Shown here piece by piece: positions 1 through 8,591 of a stretch of 42,811 nt of DNA. Positions within the stretch are counted from its first letter, which is position 1; every line of letters starts with the position of its first letter. The position numbers and the translations under genes were made by a program. Origin of the DNA: an uncultured Saprospiraceae bacterium. Its GTDB lineage: Bacteria; Bacteroidota; Bacteroidia; Chitinophagales; Saprospiraceae. The notes beneath the pieces are model-generated. The model ran no database searches and was not told the DNA's origin. It was given only the letters and a program-made list of their open reading frames with translations. The DNA lies in contig CALDUB010000102.1 of assembly GCA_937923465.1 (NCBI GenBank), forward strand, positions 1 to 42,811, given 5' to 3'.

Positions 1-134
1 CTGCTCCTAAGAAAGAAGAAGCTAAGGTGGAAGCACCAAAAGCTGAAGCTCCTAAAGCTGATGTGAAAGCAGCAGCAGCGCCTAAGCCAGCAGTGACTGA
101 CGACGGATTCGAGAAAAACGAAGAAGAAGAGTAG
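1..134 (+). CDS. C-terminal tail of an unidentified protein (5' truncated)
   Basis: An open frame enters from the left edge (first full codon at 3) and ends at TAG 132-134. The 43 visible residues are low-complexity Ala/Lys/Pro/Glu (repeated APKAE-like units) and end in an acidic run after DDGFEKN. Such Ala/Lys/Glu tails occur on several Bacteroidota proteins, including C-terminal extensions of ribosomal protein S16, but nothing visible assigns a family. A hairpin terminator at 209-248 probably ends this transcript. That the frame is coding is fairly secure from its composition and the terminator; the identity is unknown. Confidence 0.55.
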   Translation, partial: APKKEEAKVEAPKAEAPKADVKAAAAPKPAVTDDGFEKNEEEE

Positions 135-208
135 TCAACAACTAGATAAATAATTACGACTTTTTAAAGATGTATTTTTGATTTTTGAAGAGTGTAATTT
201 TTAGATAT

Positions 209-248
209 AAAAATCCTCGGATGCTTGATTGCGTTCGGGGATTTTTTT
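209..248 (+). terminator. Rho-independent terminator of the truncated upstream gene
   Basis: Stem AAATCCTCG (211-219) pairs with CGGGGATTT (236-244) with one G-U pair, is extended by A-T pairs, and is followed by a T run. It lies 75 bp after the stop at 134. It falls inside the longer TTG-started reading of the next frame, which argues against that longer start. Confidence 0.7.
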
Positions 249-322
249 GGTTGAAATTGAAAAGTGAAAATGATATCTGGTCACAGATACATTCTTTCGA
301 AAAGATTAAAAATCTGTTTAAT

Positions 323-550
323 ATGATTTTTTTATTTGAAATACAAGAGCTTTTAGTAGTATTACTTGGAATAGCAATTATTGTATTAGGGGTTCTTTTA
401 CTGAAGAATAATGATTGGAGTAAAGACTCATATCAGAACGCATCGAGTATCGAAGTCTCTGTACTAACTATCTTCTTAGGAATTTTAATCCTATTTGGCT
501 ATGCAAAAGTAGAAGATATTATCAATCAGTTTATTGATAAATTTCAATGA
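323..550 (+). CDS. Small two-helix membrane protein, function unknown
   Basis: A 75-residue frame starts at ATG 323. The same frame is open back to a TTG at 185, but that stretch contains the upstream terminator and reads as random sequence, so I chose the ATG. The protein is hydrophobic with two likely membrane helices (about residues 8-28 and 47-65). Between them is a short polar loop, KNNDWSKDSYQNASSIEVS, and the end is a short charged tail. I recognise no family. It faces the metallophosphoesterase gene convergently. Hydrophobic patterning supports a real gene, but short length and lack of homology keep confidence moderate. Confidence 0.5.
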   Translation: MIFLFEIQELLVVLLGIAIIVLGVLLLKNNDWSKDSYQNASSIEVSVLTIFLGILILFGYAKVEDIINQFIDKFQ

Positions 551-590
551 AAATCAATATGATTTGAGGGGCAAATGTGTTTGAAAATAG

Positions 591-657
591 CTTTAAATTT
601 AACAAAAAAAACAACCCAAACCCAAAGTCTGAATTGCTTTCTTTATTAAATTTAAAG
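591..657. repeat. Perfect 12-bp inverted repeat between convergent genes
   Basis: CTTTAAATTTAA at 591-602 is repeated inverted at 646-657, separated by 43 bp. It lies between the ends of two convergent genes and could be a weak bidirectional terminator, but the arms are pure A/T-rich words and there is no clean T run. Function is inferred only from position. Confidence 0.35.
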
Positions 658-671
658 GACTACTAATCCCG

Positions 672-2267
672 TCACTTCCTAGGCGTAAACACCACCGTCT
701 TCCCATCAGGATACACCCGCACAATCCGATAATTCACATAAACCCCAGGATTCTTAGCCGCAAATTGTTTATCCGTAAACAAATAGCTACTCTCAGATTT
801 TCCCTTCCCAAATATCTCCGAAACAGTGATAAAATCTCGACCAGCAATAGAACGCTGCACTTTAAAGCGCATTCCTTTTATCTCATCGGCTGTCGTCCAA
901 CGCACAGATACATCTGCACCGCTACGCGTCGCAGTAAAGTCATTGATAGCAACGCCTCCACGAGCGGCTAACATTTCTTCTTTCGGACTTTCCATTTCTT
1001 GTGGCGGCTCCAAATCTTTTGGATGACGAATTTCGATGACCTCACCTGTTTTAGGTGTCCACAAAGTCAAACCATAAGGCGCTTGAAAGATATTATTTGG
1101 ATTGACAGCGCTTACATTATCTGCGCCGTCTGTTTTTACTGTACGGACTTCAACTCCTTGTTTGTCTATAAAAATCCACTTGAACTGATTGAAACTACCC
1201 ATTTCTCTCGTCCACGACTTCTTATCATCAGCTACGCGTAGAGGTGCTCCCCAGCAGCCTTCTCCCACGTAAACTGTTCCATTAAAGTCATCTCTAATAA
1301 AACCTTGGTCGCTACCAGGTTTGAGAGAAGGACGAATAGGATAAGTTGATTTTACGACGTGCGCATCTGACTCACAGACTAGATTAACGCCATATTTGTA
1401 AAATAAAGTGGACCAATTGACTAACTGGTCTTTTTTCTCTGCTTTTCTTGCTGTATGCGGTAAAGTCGAAACGTGGTATTGTGCAAATTTCCAACGGAAA
1501 CGACTGCTATTCGCTAATTCTCTTTGTAACCATTCTTTTTGTTGTCCTCCAGGAGCAATCATAGAATTTAGAGTGAAAACTTTTAATAAGTCTCCTCCTA
1601 AACTTAAAGAGTAGTACATATTTGCCGCAGGCGCATCAAATAAATCGACTAAACTTTTGTTAGAAGATTCGTGATTTCCTCTTGCCACAATAATAGGGTA
1701 TAAACGACCGTCTTTAGATTTGGTTAATTGCCAATCATCAAACCAATCTTGCCACTCTTCCCCTGTATCTCCTCCTGTCATATCACCGCCAAACATAATA
1801 GCTGTTGGACGTAATTTGCTTACTAATTTATTCGCATTTCTGCGGGCATCTCTATGATTTCGGGAGTCACCACCCGCTATGATAGATAATCTATGTCCAG
1901 CATGATTAGGAGCTGTTTGGAAAGACATGACTTTACTACAACTGTTTTCATCTGCTATTAAAAAATAGTAAACAGTGTTAGATTTTAAACCTGTCAAGCG
2001 CACAAAGTGATTATTCATCTTCTTAAATGCAATAATCCGTTCTGCTTTATGCTGAGACTTATAAGCAGAAGGGTCTTGTCCTAAATCGCGCGTATCCAAG
2101 TAAACTTGTGCTGAATTACTGCTGAGTTGGTCCCAACCAATAACCATAGAAGTCGCGGGGTCTTCGCGCCACATGACACGGTATCTTCCTGTATCTGCAA
2201 AGGCATCATTTGTAAAAATGAATAAAAATGCAAGAATAATTATATGCCGGTGAATTTGCTGAACCAT
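672..2267 (-). CDS. Secreted purple-acid-phosphatase-like metallophosphoesterase
   Basis: The predicted 531-residue protein starts at the ATG at 2267. This gives a signal peptide (MVQQIHRHIIILAFLFIFTN...AFA); the frame extends 36 codons further upstream, but that N-terminus is not signal-like. A fibronectin-like domain (about residues 24-115) precedes a calcineurin-type phosphoesterase core with blocks GGDSRNHRD, MFGGDMTGGD, ARGNHES and QYHVSTLPH. The last block reads SDAH where purple acid phosphatases have GHxH, so one metal-ligand His is Asp. A C-terminal Ig/Fn3-like domain of about 90 residues ends in VFTPRK. The family hydrolyses phosphoesters outside the cytoplasm; the substrate here is unknown. 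The gene stands alone, divergent from glyA and convergent with the small membrane protein. Confidence 0.85.
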   Translation of the reverse strand: MVQQIHRHIIILAFLFIFTNDAFADTGRYRVMWREDPATSMVIGWDQLSSNSAQVYLDTRDLGQDPSAYKSQHKAERIIAFKKMNNHFVRLTGLKSNTVYYFLIADENSCSKVMSFQTAPNHAGHRLSIIAGGDSRNHRDARRNANKLVSKLRPTAIMFGGDMTGGDTGEEWQDWFDDWQLTKSKDGRLYPIIVARGNHESSNKSLVDLFDAPAANMYYSLSLGGDLLKVFTLNSMIAPGGQQKEWLQRELANSSRFRWKFAQYHVSTLPHTARKAEKKDQLVNWSTLFYKYGVNLVCESDAHVVKSTYPIRPSLKPGSDQGFIRDDFNGTVYVGEGCWGAPLRVADDKKSWTREMGSFNQFKWIFIDKQGVEVRTVKTDGADNVSAVNPNNIFQAPYGLTLWTPKTGEVIEIRHPKDLEPPQEMESPKEEMLAARGGVAINDFTATRSGADVSVRWTTADEIKGMRFKVQRSIAGRDFITVSEIFGKGKSESSYLFTDKQFAAKNPGVYVNYRIVRVYPDGKTVVFTPRK

Positions 2268-2755
2268 TGATTGTCTTGTTTTTGTCGGCGTATTTGTTTG
2301 CGCAAATTTACATTTTTTACGCAAATAATAGGGAGAACACCGCATCGTAATAATTTCAGACAGTTTTTTGCTCATAAAAGAAAGGTAAAACTAAAAAACC
2401 ATCTGACTTAAAGTATATGTTTCAGCATAGAAGTCTGTTTGCTAAATTGTTTGGTAATTGTAAAACCTATTTAAATGACAAGCACATATAAAGGTTTTAC
2501 GACTGAATTTATTGTATTTTTGTGGCAGAAGTTGTGAGATAATTTTTTCACTATTTCCGTACCTCCTAATATATCAATTTATTTGCCGGCTTTTCTGTCA
2601 ATTGCCGCGATAGAAAAAACACATAATCATTGATTCTTCGTCAAATCGTGCGAAAGTGATATGAAAAAAAAATTAAGAGCTAAGTTATTACTTAATTGTT
2701 AGCCTTTAATTTTTTTCATGTCACACAATTTAACGGAGAACGTAATCATTCTAAG
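2268..2755. other. Intergenic region between divergent phosphoesterase and glyA genes
   Basis: This 488-bp AT-rich gap holds no convincing gene. Its left 108 bp is only an N-terminal extension of the phosphoesterase frame. A TAnnTTTG element at 2515-2522 is the best promoter candidate for glyA. I see no riboswitch or clear operator. Confidence 0.5.
2494..2522 (+). promoter_or_regulatory. Candidate Bacteroidota promoter of glyA
   Basis: TATTTTTG at 2515-2522 fits the phylum's -7 consensus TAnnTTTG. GTTTT at 2494-2498 lies 16 bp upstream, in the place of the -33 TTTG box. The leader to the glyA ATG would be about 230 nt. This is motif evidence only. Confidence 0.4.
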
Positions 2756-4045
2756 ATGACTAGAGATACACAAGTTTTTAATCTAATTGACCGCGAACTG
2801 CACCGCCAGCGCGAAGGCATTGAGCTTATTGCCTCAGAAAATTTCACATCTGCTGCTGTGATTGAAGCAATGGGTACTTGTTTGACGAACAAATACGCAG
2901 AAGGTTACCCCGGCAAGCGATATTATGGTGGTTGTGAAGTTGTTGATGAAGTAGAACAACTGGCAATTGACCGTTTGAAAGAGCTTTTTGGAGCAGAATA
3001 TGCTAATGTGCAGCCACACTCTGGGGCACAAGCAAATGCTGCAGTTTTCTTGGCAGTATTACAGCCTGGTGATGCTATTTTGGGTTTTGACTTATCGCAT
3101 GGTGGTCACTTGTCACACGGTTCTCCTGTTAATTTTTCAGGGAAACACTTTCAGCCAAACTTTTATGGTGTGGAGAAAGAGACAGGACGCATTGATATGG
3201 ACAAAGTCGAGGCGAAAGCTTTGGAAGTTCAACCAAAATTAATCGTTTGTGGTGCTTCTGCTTATTCTCGTGATTGGGATTACGCACGTTTCCGTGCCAT
3301 TGCGGACAAAGTTGGTGCTTTGCTTTTAGCAGATATCGCACATCCTGCGGGATTGATTGCTGCTGGATTATTAAATGACCCAATGCCACACTGTCACATT
3401 GTTACCTCTACGACGCACAAAACTTTGCGTGGACCTCGTGGTGGAATCATCATGATGGGTAAGAATTTTGATAACCCTTGGGGACGTAAGACTAAGAAAG
3501 GTAATCCAATCAAAATGTCTGCTATTTTGAATAGTGGTGTTTTTCCTGGAATGCAGGGTGGACCTTTGGAGCATGTAATTGCTGCTAAAGCAGTTGCTTT
3601 TGGCGAATGTTTGCAAGACTCATGGAAGGCTTATGGTCAACAAGTTATCAAAAATGCATCAGCAATGGCGCAGTCATTTGTTGATAAAGGTTACGAAATT
3701 ATTTCTGGTGGTACTGAAAATCACTGTATGTTGATTGATTTACGTAATAAAAATATTACAGGAAAATTAGCAGAGCAAGCTTTGGTGCGTGCTGACATTA
3801 CTGTTAATAAAAATATGGTTCCTTTTGATACACAATCTCCATTTGTGACTTCGGGTATTCGTATTGGGACAGCTGCTATTACGACACGCGGATTTAATGA
3901 AGAAGATTCTTTACGTGTGGTAGATTGGGTTGACCGTATTATGAATGATGCGGAAAATGAAGAAGTTATTGCTGAGGTGAAAGCTGAAGTGAATGCTTTT
4001 ATGGCAAACTTCCCATTGTATGAAGATGCGGCAGTAACTGCATAA
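2756..4045 (+). CDS. glyA: Serine hydroxymethyltransferase
   Basis: A 429-residue PLP enzyme interconverting serine plus tetrahydrofolate with glycine plus 5,10-methylene-tetrahydrofolate; cytosolic and the main one-carbon entry point. The start is ATG 2756: homologues begin just before the [12 protein letters not shown] block, and the in-frame TTG at 2696 would add an unrelated leader. Visible family blocks are [15 protein letters not shown], the [10 protein letters not shown] loop, DIAHPAG and the Schiff-base lysine K222 in [13 protein letters not shown]. The [12 protein letters not shown] segment follows an insertion around GRKTKKGNP that is common in Bacteroidota SHMTs. Single gene, own terminator at 4075. 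metF, which uses its product, is 33 kb away in the window. Confidence 0.98.
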   Translation: MTRDTQVFNLIDRELHRQREGIELIASENFTSAAVIEAMGTCLTNKYAEGYPGKRYYGGCEVVDEVEQLAIDRLKELFGAEYANVQPHSGAQANAAVFLAVLQPGDAILGFDLSHGGHLSHGSPVNFSGKHFQPNFYGVEKETGRIDMDKVEAKALEVQPKLIVCGASAYSRDWDYARFRAIADKVGALLLADIAHPAGLIAAGLLNDPMPHCHIVTSTTHKTLRGPRGGIIMMGKNFDNPWGRKTKKGNPIKMSAILNSGVFPGMQGGPLEHVIAAKAVAFGECLQDSWKAYGQQVIKNASAMAQSFVDKGYEIISGGTENHCMLIDLRNKNITGKLAEQALVRADITVNKNMVPFDTQSPFVTSGIRIGTAAITTRGFNEEDSLRVVDWVDRIMNDAENEEVIAEVKAEVNAFMANFPLYEDAAVTA

Positions 4046-4074
4046 AGATTTACTCAAATAGAATTTGAGCGTAC

Positions 4075-4113
4075 AGAAAAGGGAATTCTCAGGAGAGAGT
4101 TCCCTTTTCTTAT
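4075..4113 (+). terminator. glyA terminator
   Basis: A perfect 11-bp stem, AGAAAAGGGAA (4075-4085) with TTCCCTTTTCT (4100-4110), lies 30 bp after the glyA stop. Confidence 0.85.
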
Positions 4114-4129
4114 TACTTTTGTAATTCTT

Positions 4130-4209
4130 TTAGATATTAGACATAAGATATTAGATGTTATATCTCAAAAAGGTAAAGCATTCATATTTCATATTTCATA
4201 CTTCATATT
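4130..4209 (+). repeat. Two 7-bp-period degenerate arrays before the 4220 gene
   Basis: 4130-4164 reads as five consecutive heptamers of the TTAGATA/TTAGACA type, the reverse complement of the TCTAANN family. 4182-4209 reads as four consecutive TCATATT-type heptamers, one carrying a C. The second array runs into an A tract and the ATG at 4220. The same two families recur elsewhere in this window. Confidence 0.85.
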
Positions 4210-4219
4210 TTAAAAAAAA

Positions 4220-4672
4220 ATGACGCACGTTTCTACTAACGCTACCCTCTTTTTTAAATTTTTTATTCCTGTCTTTTGGACAGTATTCTTTTTTGCTTTT
4301 TTTATTGGATTATTGATAAGTGATGTTGAATATATTGGTAATATTCCAATGTTTTTAGCGCGTGTATTTGCGATAGGTTTTGTCGTAGTTGGGGCACTTT
4401 TTTTCTATTTAGTTGTTTTACCTTTAAAGCGCATAGAGATGAACCCCGAATATTTTATTGCTACTAATTATTTTAAAAATTATAGATATTCTTATGACAG
4501 TATCGAGAGTATTGAAGAACGTGATTGGTACTTTTTTCGTACCTATACTATAATATTAAAAGAGTCGGGTTCGTTTGGAAAAAAGATTAATTTTGTTGGA
4601 AGTCGGAAGAGATTTCGGAAATTTAGAGCAGAAAACCCAGCGTTATTTGAGGGAGTATATCGCGGAGTTTAA
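4220..4672 (+). CDS. Membrane protein with PH-like C-terminal region, function unknown
   Basis: The predicted 150-residue protein has two strong membrane helices (about residues 9-32 and 44-68). A 75-residue soluble part follows (RIEMNPEYFIATNYFKNYRYSY, then IESIEERDWYF), a strand pattern typical of bacterial PH-like domains on short membrane anchors. It ends with a basic, aromatic tail, KRFRKFRAENPALFEGVYRGV. I cannot assign a named family. The start ATG 4220 follows an A9 tract and a heptamer array, with no Shine-Dalgarno, as is normal for the phylum. Single gene; the PH-like call rests on secondary-structure impression only. Confidence 0.7.
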   Translation: MTHVSTNATLFFKFFIPVFWTVFFFAFFIGLLISDVEYIGNIPMFLARVFAIGFVVVGALFFYLVVLPLKRIEMNPEYFIATNYFKNYRYSYDSIESIEERDWYFFRTYTIILKESGSFGKKINFVGSRKRFRKFRAENPALFEGVYRGV

Positions 4673-4694
4673 GTTTGGAGATTGTCTCAAAAAC

Positions 4695-4736
4695 AACCAA
4701 TAACATAATAACCAGTAATGAATAACCAATAACCAA
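4695..4736 (+). repeat. TAACCAA-type heptamer array
   Basis: Six consecutive 7-bp units fit TAACCAA/TAACCAG/TAATGAA variants. The array lies in the gap between the 4220 and 4888 genes. A related pair of arrays occurs at 40676-40755. Confidence 0.75.
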
Positions 4737-4887
4737 ACTCATTCGTCTGTTTTTCCTATAACTTCATATATAATTTTCCCTTAAATTCGACTTTTTCCTG
4801 CTATTTGCGTTTATATTAAGAACATAGACTTTTTTCCTCCCGCGAGATTTGTCAATGAACGTTAAAATTTGTAGAATTGCCTTAATA

Positions 4888-5754
4888 ATGAAAGACAAGA
4901 ATGTAGCCGCCATATTAGCTTTATTTTTAGGTGTATTTGGAATACACCGCTTTTACTTGAACCAAACAGGTTTTGGTATACTTTATTGCGTGTTGGCGCT
5001 AACGGGTATCTCTGCTATATTAGGTTTTATTGATGCCTTGGTTTTTTTAACGAAGGATAAAGACGAATTTGATTTAAAGTATAACCGAAAGCACCTTGAT
5101 GTGCGTCGCCGTTATCCTCATGATACGGATTTTGACCGACGAGATAGAGACTTTCGAAGAGGTTATAGAGAAGAGCGACAAGAAAGAAAAGATGCGCGTA
5201 GACAAGAGCGCAGTAATACTAGACCTCCAGAACGTCGCGAGCGTCGTAGTACACACGAGGAGCAAGAGCGCACGGCGCGTCGCAAACCACAACGTACTGT
5301 ACGACCAACGGCTAATCCATTTCGCCAAGAGGGTGTACAGAAGTTTAAAGACTTTGATTATGTTGGAGCGATTGAAGCATTTGAGCGTGCATTAGAGATT
5401 AATCCGCAAGATGTTGCGGTGCATTTTAATTTGGCTTGTACTTACTCATTGACCGAAAATAAAAAAGAAGCATTATATCATATAGATAAAGCAGTAGCTT
5501 ACGGTTTTAAGGATTTTAAAAGAATACGCGAACACGATGCATTAGCATGGTTGCGTATTCAGGATGAATTTACCGATTTTGCTGCTAACAATTATAGACT
5601 TACCTCTCAAAAAACAACAGCTCCTAAAGAAGTTAATCTTCTAGAAACACGCCCAGATTTATTGGAGCAAATCAAAAAATTGAGTGAACTACGCAACAAA
5701 GGATTTTTGACAGAAGCTGAATTTGCAGCCCAAAAACGAAAATTGATGGGATAG
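4888..5754 (+). CDS. TM2-domain protein with TPR and SHOCT-like C-terminus
   Basis: The predicted 288-residue protein is modular. A TM2 domain (residues 1-65; KDKNVAAILALFLGVFGIHRF, then two helices with LGFIDALVFLT) is followed by an Arg/Asp/Glu-rich charged linker (about 70-145). A TPR-like pair comes next (about 150-230; FDYVGAIEAFERALEINPQD), then a SHOCT-like helix pair at the end (LLEQIKKLSELRNKGFLTEAEF, ending KRKLMG). The start is set at ATG 4888 because TM2 proteins begin directly with this motif; ATG 4855 in the same frame is possible. TM2 and SHOCT domains occur in small membrane proteins of unknown role; the TPR suggests protein binding on the cytoplasmic face. No operon partner is evident. 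Confidence 0.85.
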   Translation: MKDKNVAAILALFLGVFGIHRFYLNQTGFGILYCVLALTGISAILGFIDALVFLTKDKDEFDLKYNRKHLDVRRRYPHDTDFDRRDRDFRRGYREERQERKDARRQERSNTRPPERRERRSTHEEQERTARRKPQRTVRPTANPFRQEGVQKFKDFDYVGAIEAFERALEINPQDVAVHFNLACTYSLTENKKEALYHIDKAVAYGFKDFKRIREHDALAWLRIQDEFTDFAANNYRLTSQKTTAPKEVNLLETRPDLLEQIKKLSELRNKGFLTEAEFAAQKRKLMG

Positions 5755-5961
5755 AAGTGAAGTGTTTTTTAACAACTTCATTCCACGATTATTTGGAGAA
5801 GGCATATTTTTTGCAAATAATGAAATAGTTGCTGTCTTATAAAATCTGCAATTTAAAGGTCTTTTAACTCTTTTCATATCAACGTATGAGCGTTTCTGAC
5901 GTTCTATTGATGAGAAATAGAATTAAAGTTTATTCATCGTCCCTCCAAACAAACAGATACT

Positions 5962-6621
5962 ATGATAGCAGCAAATTTATTGACAGATAGCCTCATCCCT
6001 TTACGTACATCAGATACGGGAGATGATGCCTTGTCTATTATGGGCGATTTTTATGTAAAGCACTTACCTATTGTCAACAATGAGGAGTTGTTGGGCTTGA
6101 TTTCTGAAGAAGATATATTGGATAATGATGCAATGGAACCTGTTGGGTCTTACCCGCTTTCGCTAGCGCGTTATTATGTGCGAGATACAGACCACATTTA
6201 CGAGGTTATGCGACTGTTGGCAGAGTATCGACTAACTGTTATTCCTGTTGTTGATGAGGATGCAAAATATCTGGGGATGATTTCTCAAGAAGATTTGATT
6301 AACTATTTCGCGGCAACAGGAGCGTTTACAGAGCCAGGTAGTATCATTGTTTTAGAGATGCACCGACGAGATTATTCTTTGGCTGAAATCGCGCGTATCA
6401 CAGAATCTGAAAATGCGAATATCATAAGTTCGTTTATTACTTCGGGTTTAGACGGTTCGTTGATTGACGTGACTCTAAAGATTAATCTTCAGTCTATTCA
6501 ATCGCTTTTAGCTACTTTTGACCGTTTTGGTTATCAGGTAAAAGCGTCCTTTAATGAAAGTGATTATTTTGACACCTTAAAAGAACGTTATGATTCTTTG
6601 ATGATGTTTTTAAATGTCTGA
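5962..6621 (+). CDS. CBS-pair protein
   Basis: A 219-residue cytosolic protein. Two CBS motifs fill residues 1-120 (HLPIVNNEELLGLISEEDIL and VIPVVDEDAKYLGMISQEDLI). A C-terminal part of about 95 residues has an ACT-like pattern (GSIIVLEMHRRDYSLAEIARI, then SLIDVTLKINLQ). CBS pairs bind adenine nucleotides and regulate partner activity. In many Bacteroidota an equivalent gene lies directly upstream of NAD kinase (knowledge of gene order, not visible here); in this window it stands alone with its own terminator. The start ATG 5962 is the first in frame and is close to the first CBS strand. Confidence 0.88.
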   Translation: MIAANLLTDSLIPLRTSDTGDDALSIMGDFYVKHLPIVNNEELLGLISEEDILDNDAMEPVGSYPLSLARYYVRDTDHIYEVMRLLAEYRLTVIPVVDEDAKYLGMISQEDLINYFAATGAFTEPGSIIVLEMHRRDYSLAEIARITESENANIISSFITSGLDGSLIDVTLKINLQSIQSLLATFDRFGYQVKASFNESDYFDTLKERYDSLMMFLNV

Positions 6622-6647
6622 TTACTTAAAATGCCTAGAGCATTTAG

Positions 6648-6686
6648 AAAACGGCTTGTACAATTTAGTTTGTACAAGCCGTTTTT
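6648..6686 (+). terminator. Terminator of the CBS-protein gene
   Basis: A perfect 15-bp stem, AAAACGGCTTGTACA (6648-6662) with TGTACAAGCCGTTTT (6671-6685), has an 8-nt loop and a T run. Confidence 0.93.
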
Positions 6687-6752
6687 TGTATCTTTTTTCT
6701 GTTTTTTGATTAGATAGAGGGAGAATTATTTATCAAAAATGTAAATTGAGAA

Positions 6753-7595
6753 ATGGGACAATATACCTGGCAATACGTTGAAACTCAGCAACCTCAAGTG
6801 GTAACGCTTTATCATGGCGACACAACAGGTCACGTTTTGATTACTTTGAATAATAAAATTTTAGTTATTGATTTTAAAGTACGAGAGACGAAGTCTTACT
6901 CCTTTTTCATTGATGAAGAACTTTGCGAGGTGAATATTAAGCGCATTAATGATAGTTTTAATTATACTTTTGAGATAAACAAAACCGTACAAACACCCCT
7001 TAATGAACGGCGAAAGAAAACGGAGAAAAAGCATTTGTGGCAGACCGTAGGATTCTTTGGATTGATACTTTTGATTACGGTTTCGATTGGAGTTGGTTTA
7101 CATTGGAATAAGGACCAAAAAATGAAAATCTCTTATTATGGAGGAGAAGCGGCAGCTATTCTTACTCTTTCAGAAGATGAAAATAAGTATGTTTATGAAA
7201 TCGATGGATTATTTTATGAGAATGAACTACTAGAGTTACCCGAGTTTATTAATGATTTTCCTTTAGAGACAAATGATGAATTCATGATAAGATACAGTAA
7301 GTATAAACCCGATAAACATCAATTTAGCTTTGAAAAGCCAACAGAAAAACAAATTCAAAAATATAAGGAAAGAGCAATTGAAAAGGAATTAAAATTGTCG
7401 CCAAAGAAGTCTAGATTACAGGCTACCTGTTTGGTAGAGATTGCTTTTGAAATGAAGGGTATTTCCGCTGTAGCCGATTTTTATTTTCAAGACAAATCTG
7501 AAAAGGAGAATTCAAAACACAACGAAAATACTTATAAACGTCTAATTCGTAGTGTAGACTTTAAGAAATATACACAAAAGTGTTTAACCTTATAA
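6753..7595 (+). CDS. Single-pass membrane protein, function unknown
   Basis: The predicted protein has 280 residues. Residues 1-90 are soluble and strand-rich (VVTLYHGDTTGHVLITLNNK, then FSFFIDEELCEV-like strands). A basic segment, NERRKKTEKK, precedes one membrane helix (about residues 97-116, TVGFFGLILLITVSIGVGL). About 160 residues of charged sequence follow the helix (ISYYGGEAAAILTLSEDENK). The basic patch before the helix suggests the N-terminal part is cytoplasmic. I recognise no family. The start ATG 6753 is the first in frame. A strong shared terminator follows it. Confidence 0.7.
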   Translation: MGQYTWQYVETQQPQVVTLYHGDTTGHVLITLNNKILVIDFKVRETKSYSFFIDEELCEVNIKRINDSFNYTFEINKTVQTPLNERRKKTEKKHLWQTVGFFGLILLITVSIGVGLHWNKDQKMKISYYGGEAAAILTLSEDENKYVYEIDGLFYENELLELPEFINDFPLETNDEFMIRYSKYKPDKHQFSFEKPTEKQIQKYKERAIEKELKLSPKKSRLQATCLVEIAFEMKGISAVADFYFQDKSEKENSKHNENTYKRLIRSVDFKKYTQKCLTL

Positions 7596-7600
7596 AATAG

Positions 7601-7640
7601 AAAGCGGGTTGTTTCTATTAAGAAACAACCCGCTTTTCAA
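7601..7640. terminator. Bidirectional terminator between convergent genes
   Basis: A perfect 16-bp stem, AAAGCGGGTTGTTTCT (7601-7616) with its complement at 7621-7636, has a 4-nt loop. A/T flanks on both sides serve the 6753 gene and the convergent DUF2911 gene. Confidence 0.93.
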
Positions 7641-7673
7641 AACATCAAAACAGTAGAATTATCTACCATTTTC

Positions 7674-8591
7674 TTACATTTTTTCTAATGTCTTAGCTGC
7701 TTTGACTTTACCAGTCGAAGAACCTTTTCCTTTCATTTTTGCTTTTTCAGTCCACTCTGCAATAGAAGCTTCATTCATTTTTACATAGTCTTTGTTATCA
7801 GCTTTCATAGCCAATTCTTTAGACTGTGTTGCTACTTTGATAGCATCACCCATACGGTTCATGTCAGCTAAAATCAAAGCTTCACGACGCAATTGCCAAA
7901 ATTTAGGCTTGGCTGCATTCATCTCATTTGATTTGTGTACCCATTCGTAAGCTTTATTGATATCTTTTCCAGCTTTGTGGTAGTAGCTTCCTGCATTGTA
8001 ATACTCACCAGCAGTAGTACCAGCCATTGCATTTTCGATGTCAATCATTACTTTGCTATCTGCATCAACATTCAAAGGAACTGATACGTAAGTGTTTTCC
8101 CAAGAGAATTCAATATCTGCGCTTTCGTCGCGTGCGTTATTAATATCAATAGTGAATGTCTCCATTGCACGACCAGACTTCATAGTTTTTGCTGTGAAAG
8201 TCGCCGTTGGTGTTTTTGTTTTGTAAGAAGACCAACTGCCTTTTTCGTAAGTATAGACCATGAATTCCCACGCGTCAGCTGATGGTTTCGTCAAGATAGC
8301 ATAGCTACCTTTCTTCAATTCTTTACCACCTAATTTTACATCATCACCAAAAGTGATTTTTGTAGCAGAGTTAGCACCCGTACGCCAAATCTGACCGTAA
8401 GGTACCAAACCGTCTTTTGCAAAAATAGCACGGTCTTTCATACTCGGACGAGAGTAAACGATAGTTACATCTGTCAAACCAACAGTTTGCTCTAAAGTAG
8501 CAGTAGGACTAGCAGATGGAGTATTGATTTGTGCATTTACTGTAAATGCAAGAACCGTCAATGTCAAAAGAGTGAAAATTAATTTTTTCAT
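7674..8591 (-). CDS. Secreted DUF2911-domain protein
   Basis: The predicted 305-residue protein has a clear signal peptide (MKKLIFTLLTLTVLAFTVNAQ). Residues about 22-170 match the DUF2911 pattern as I remember it: SPSATLEQTVGLTDVTIVYSRP, then GQIWRTGANSATKI, then WSSYKTKTPTATF. The remainder (about 185-290) is helical and TPR-like (EYYNAGSYYHKAGKDINKAY), ending in a Lys-rich tail. DUF2911 is common in Bacteroidota and has no established function. Located in the periplasm or outside. A TACCTTTG element lies upstream at 8748-8755. Confidence 0.9.
   Translation of the reverse strand: MKKLIFTLLTLTVLAFTVNAQINTPSASPTATLEQTVGLTDVTIVYSRPSMKDRAIFAKDGLVPYGQIWRTGANSATKITFGDDVKLGGKELKKGSYAILTKPSADAWEFMVYTYEKGSWSSYKTKTPTATFTAKTMKSGRAMETFTIDINNARDESADIEFSWENTYVSVPLNVDADSKVMIDIENAMAGTTAGEYYNAGSYYHKAGKDINKAYEWVHKSNEMNAAKPKFWQLRREALILADMNRMGDAIKVATQSKELAMKADNKDYVKMNEASIAEWTEKAKMKGKGSSTGKVKAAKTLEKM

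Noticed and set aside
185-322. Long TTG-started version of the small membrane protein
   Set aside because: This stretch contains the upstream gene's terminator hairpin and encodes no recognisable signal or domain; ATG 323 gives a clean two-helix protein.
2696-2755. TTG start for glyA, 20 codons upstream
   Set aside because: The family's conserved N-terminus begins right after ATG 2756, and the extra residues have no counterpart in known SHMTs.
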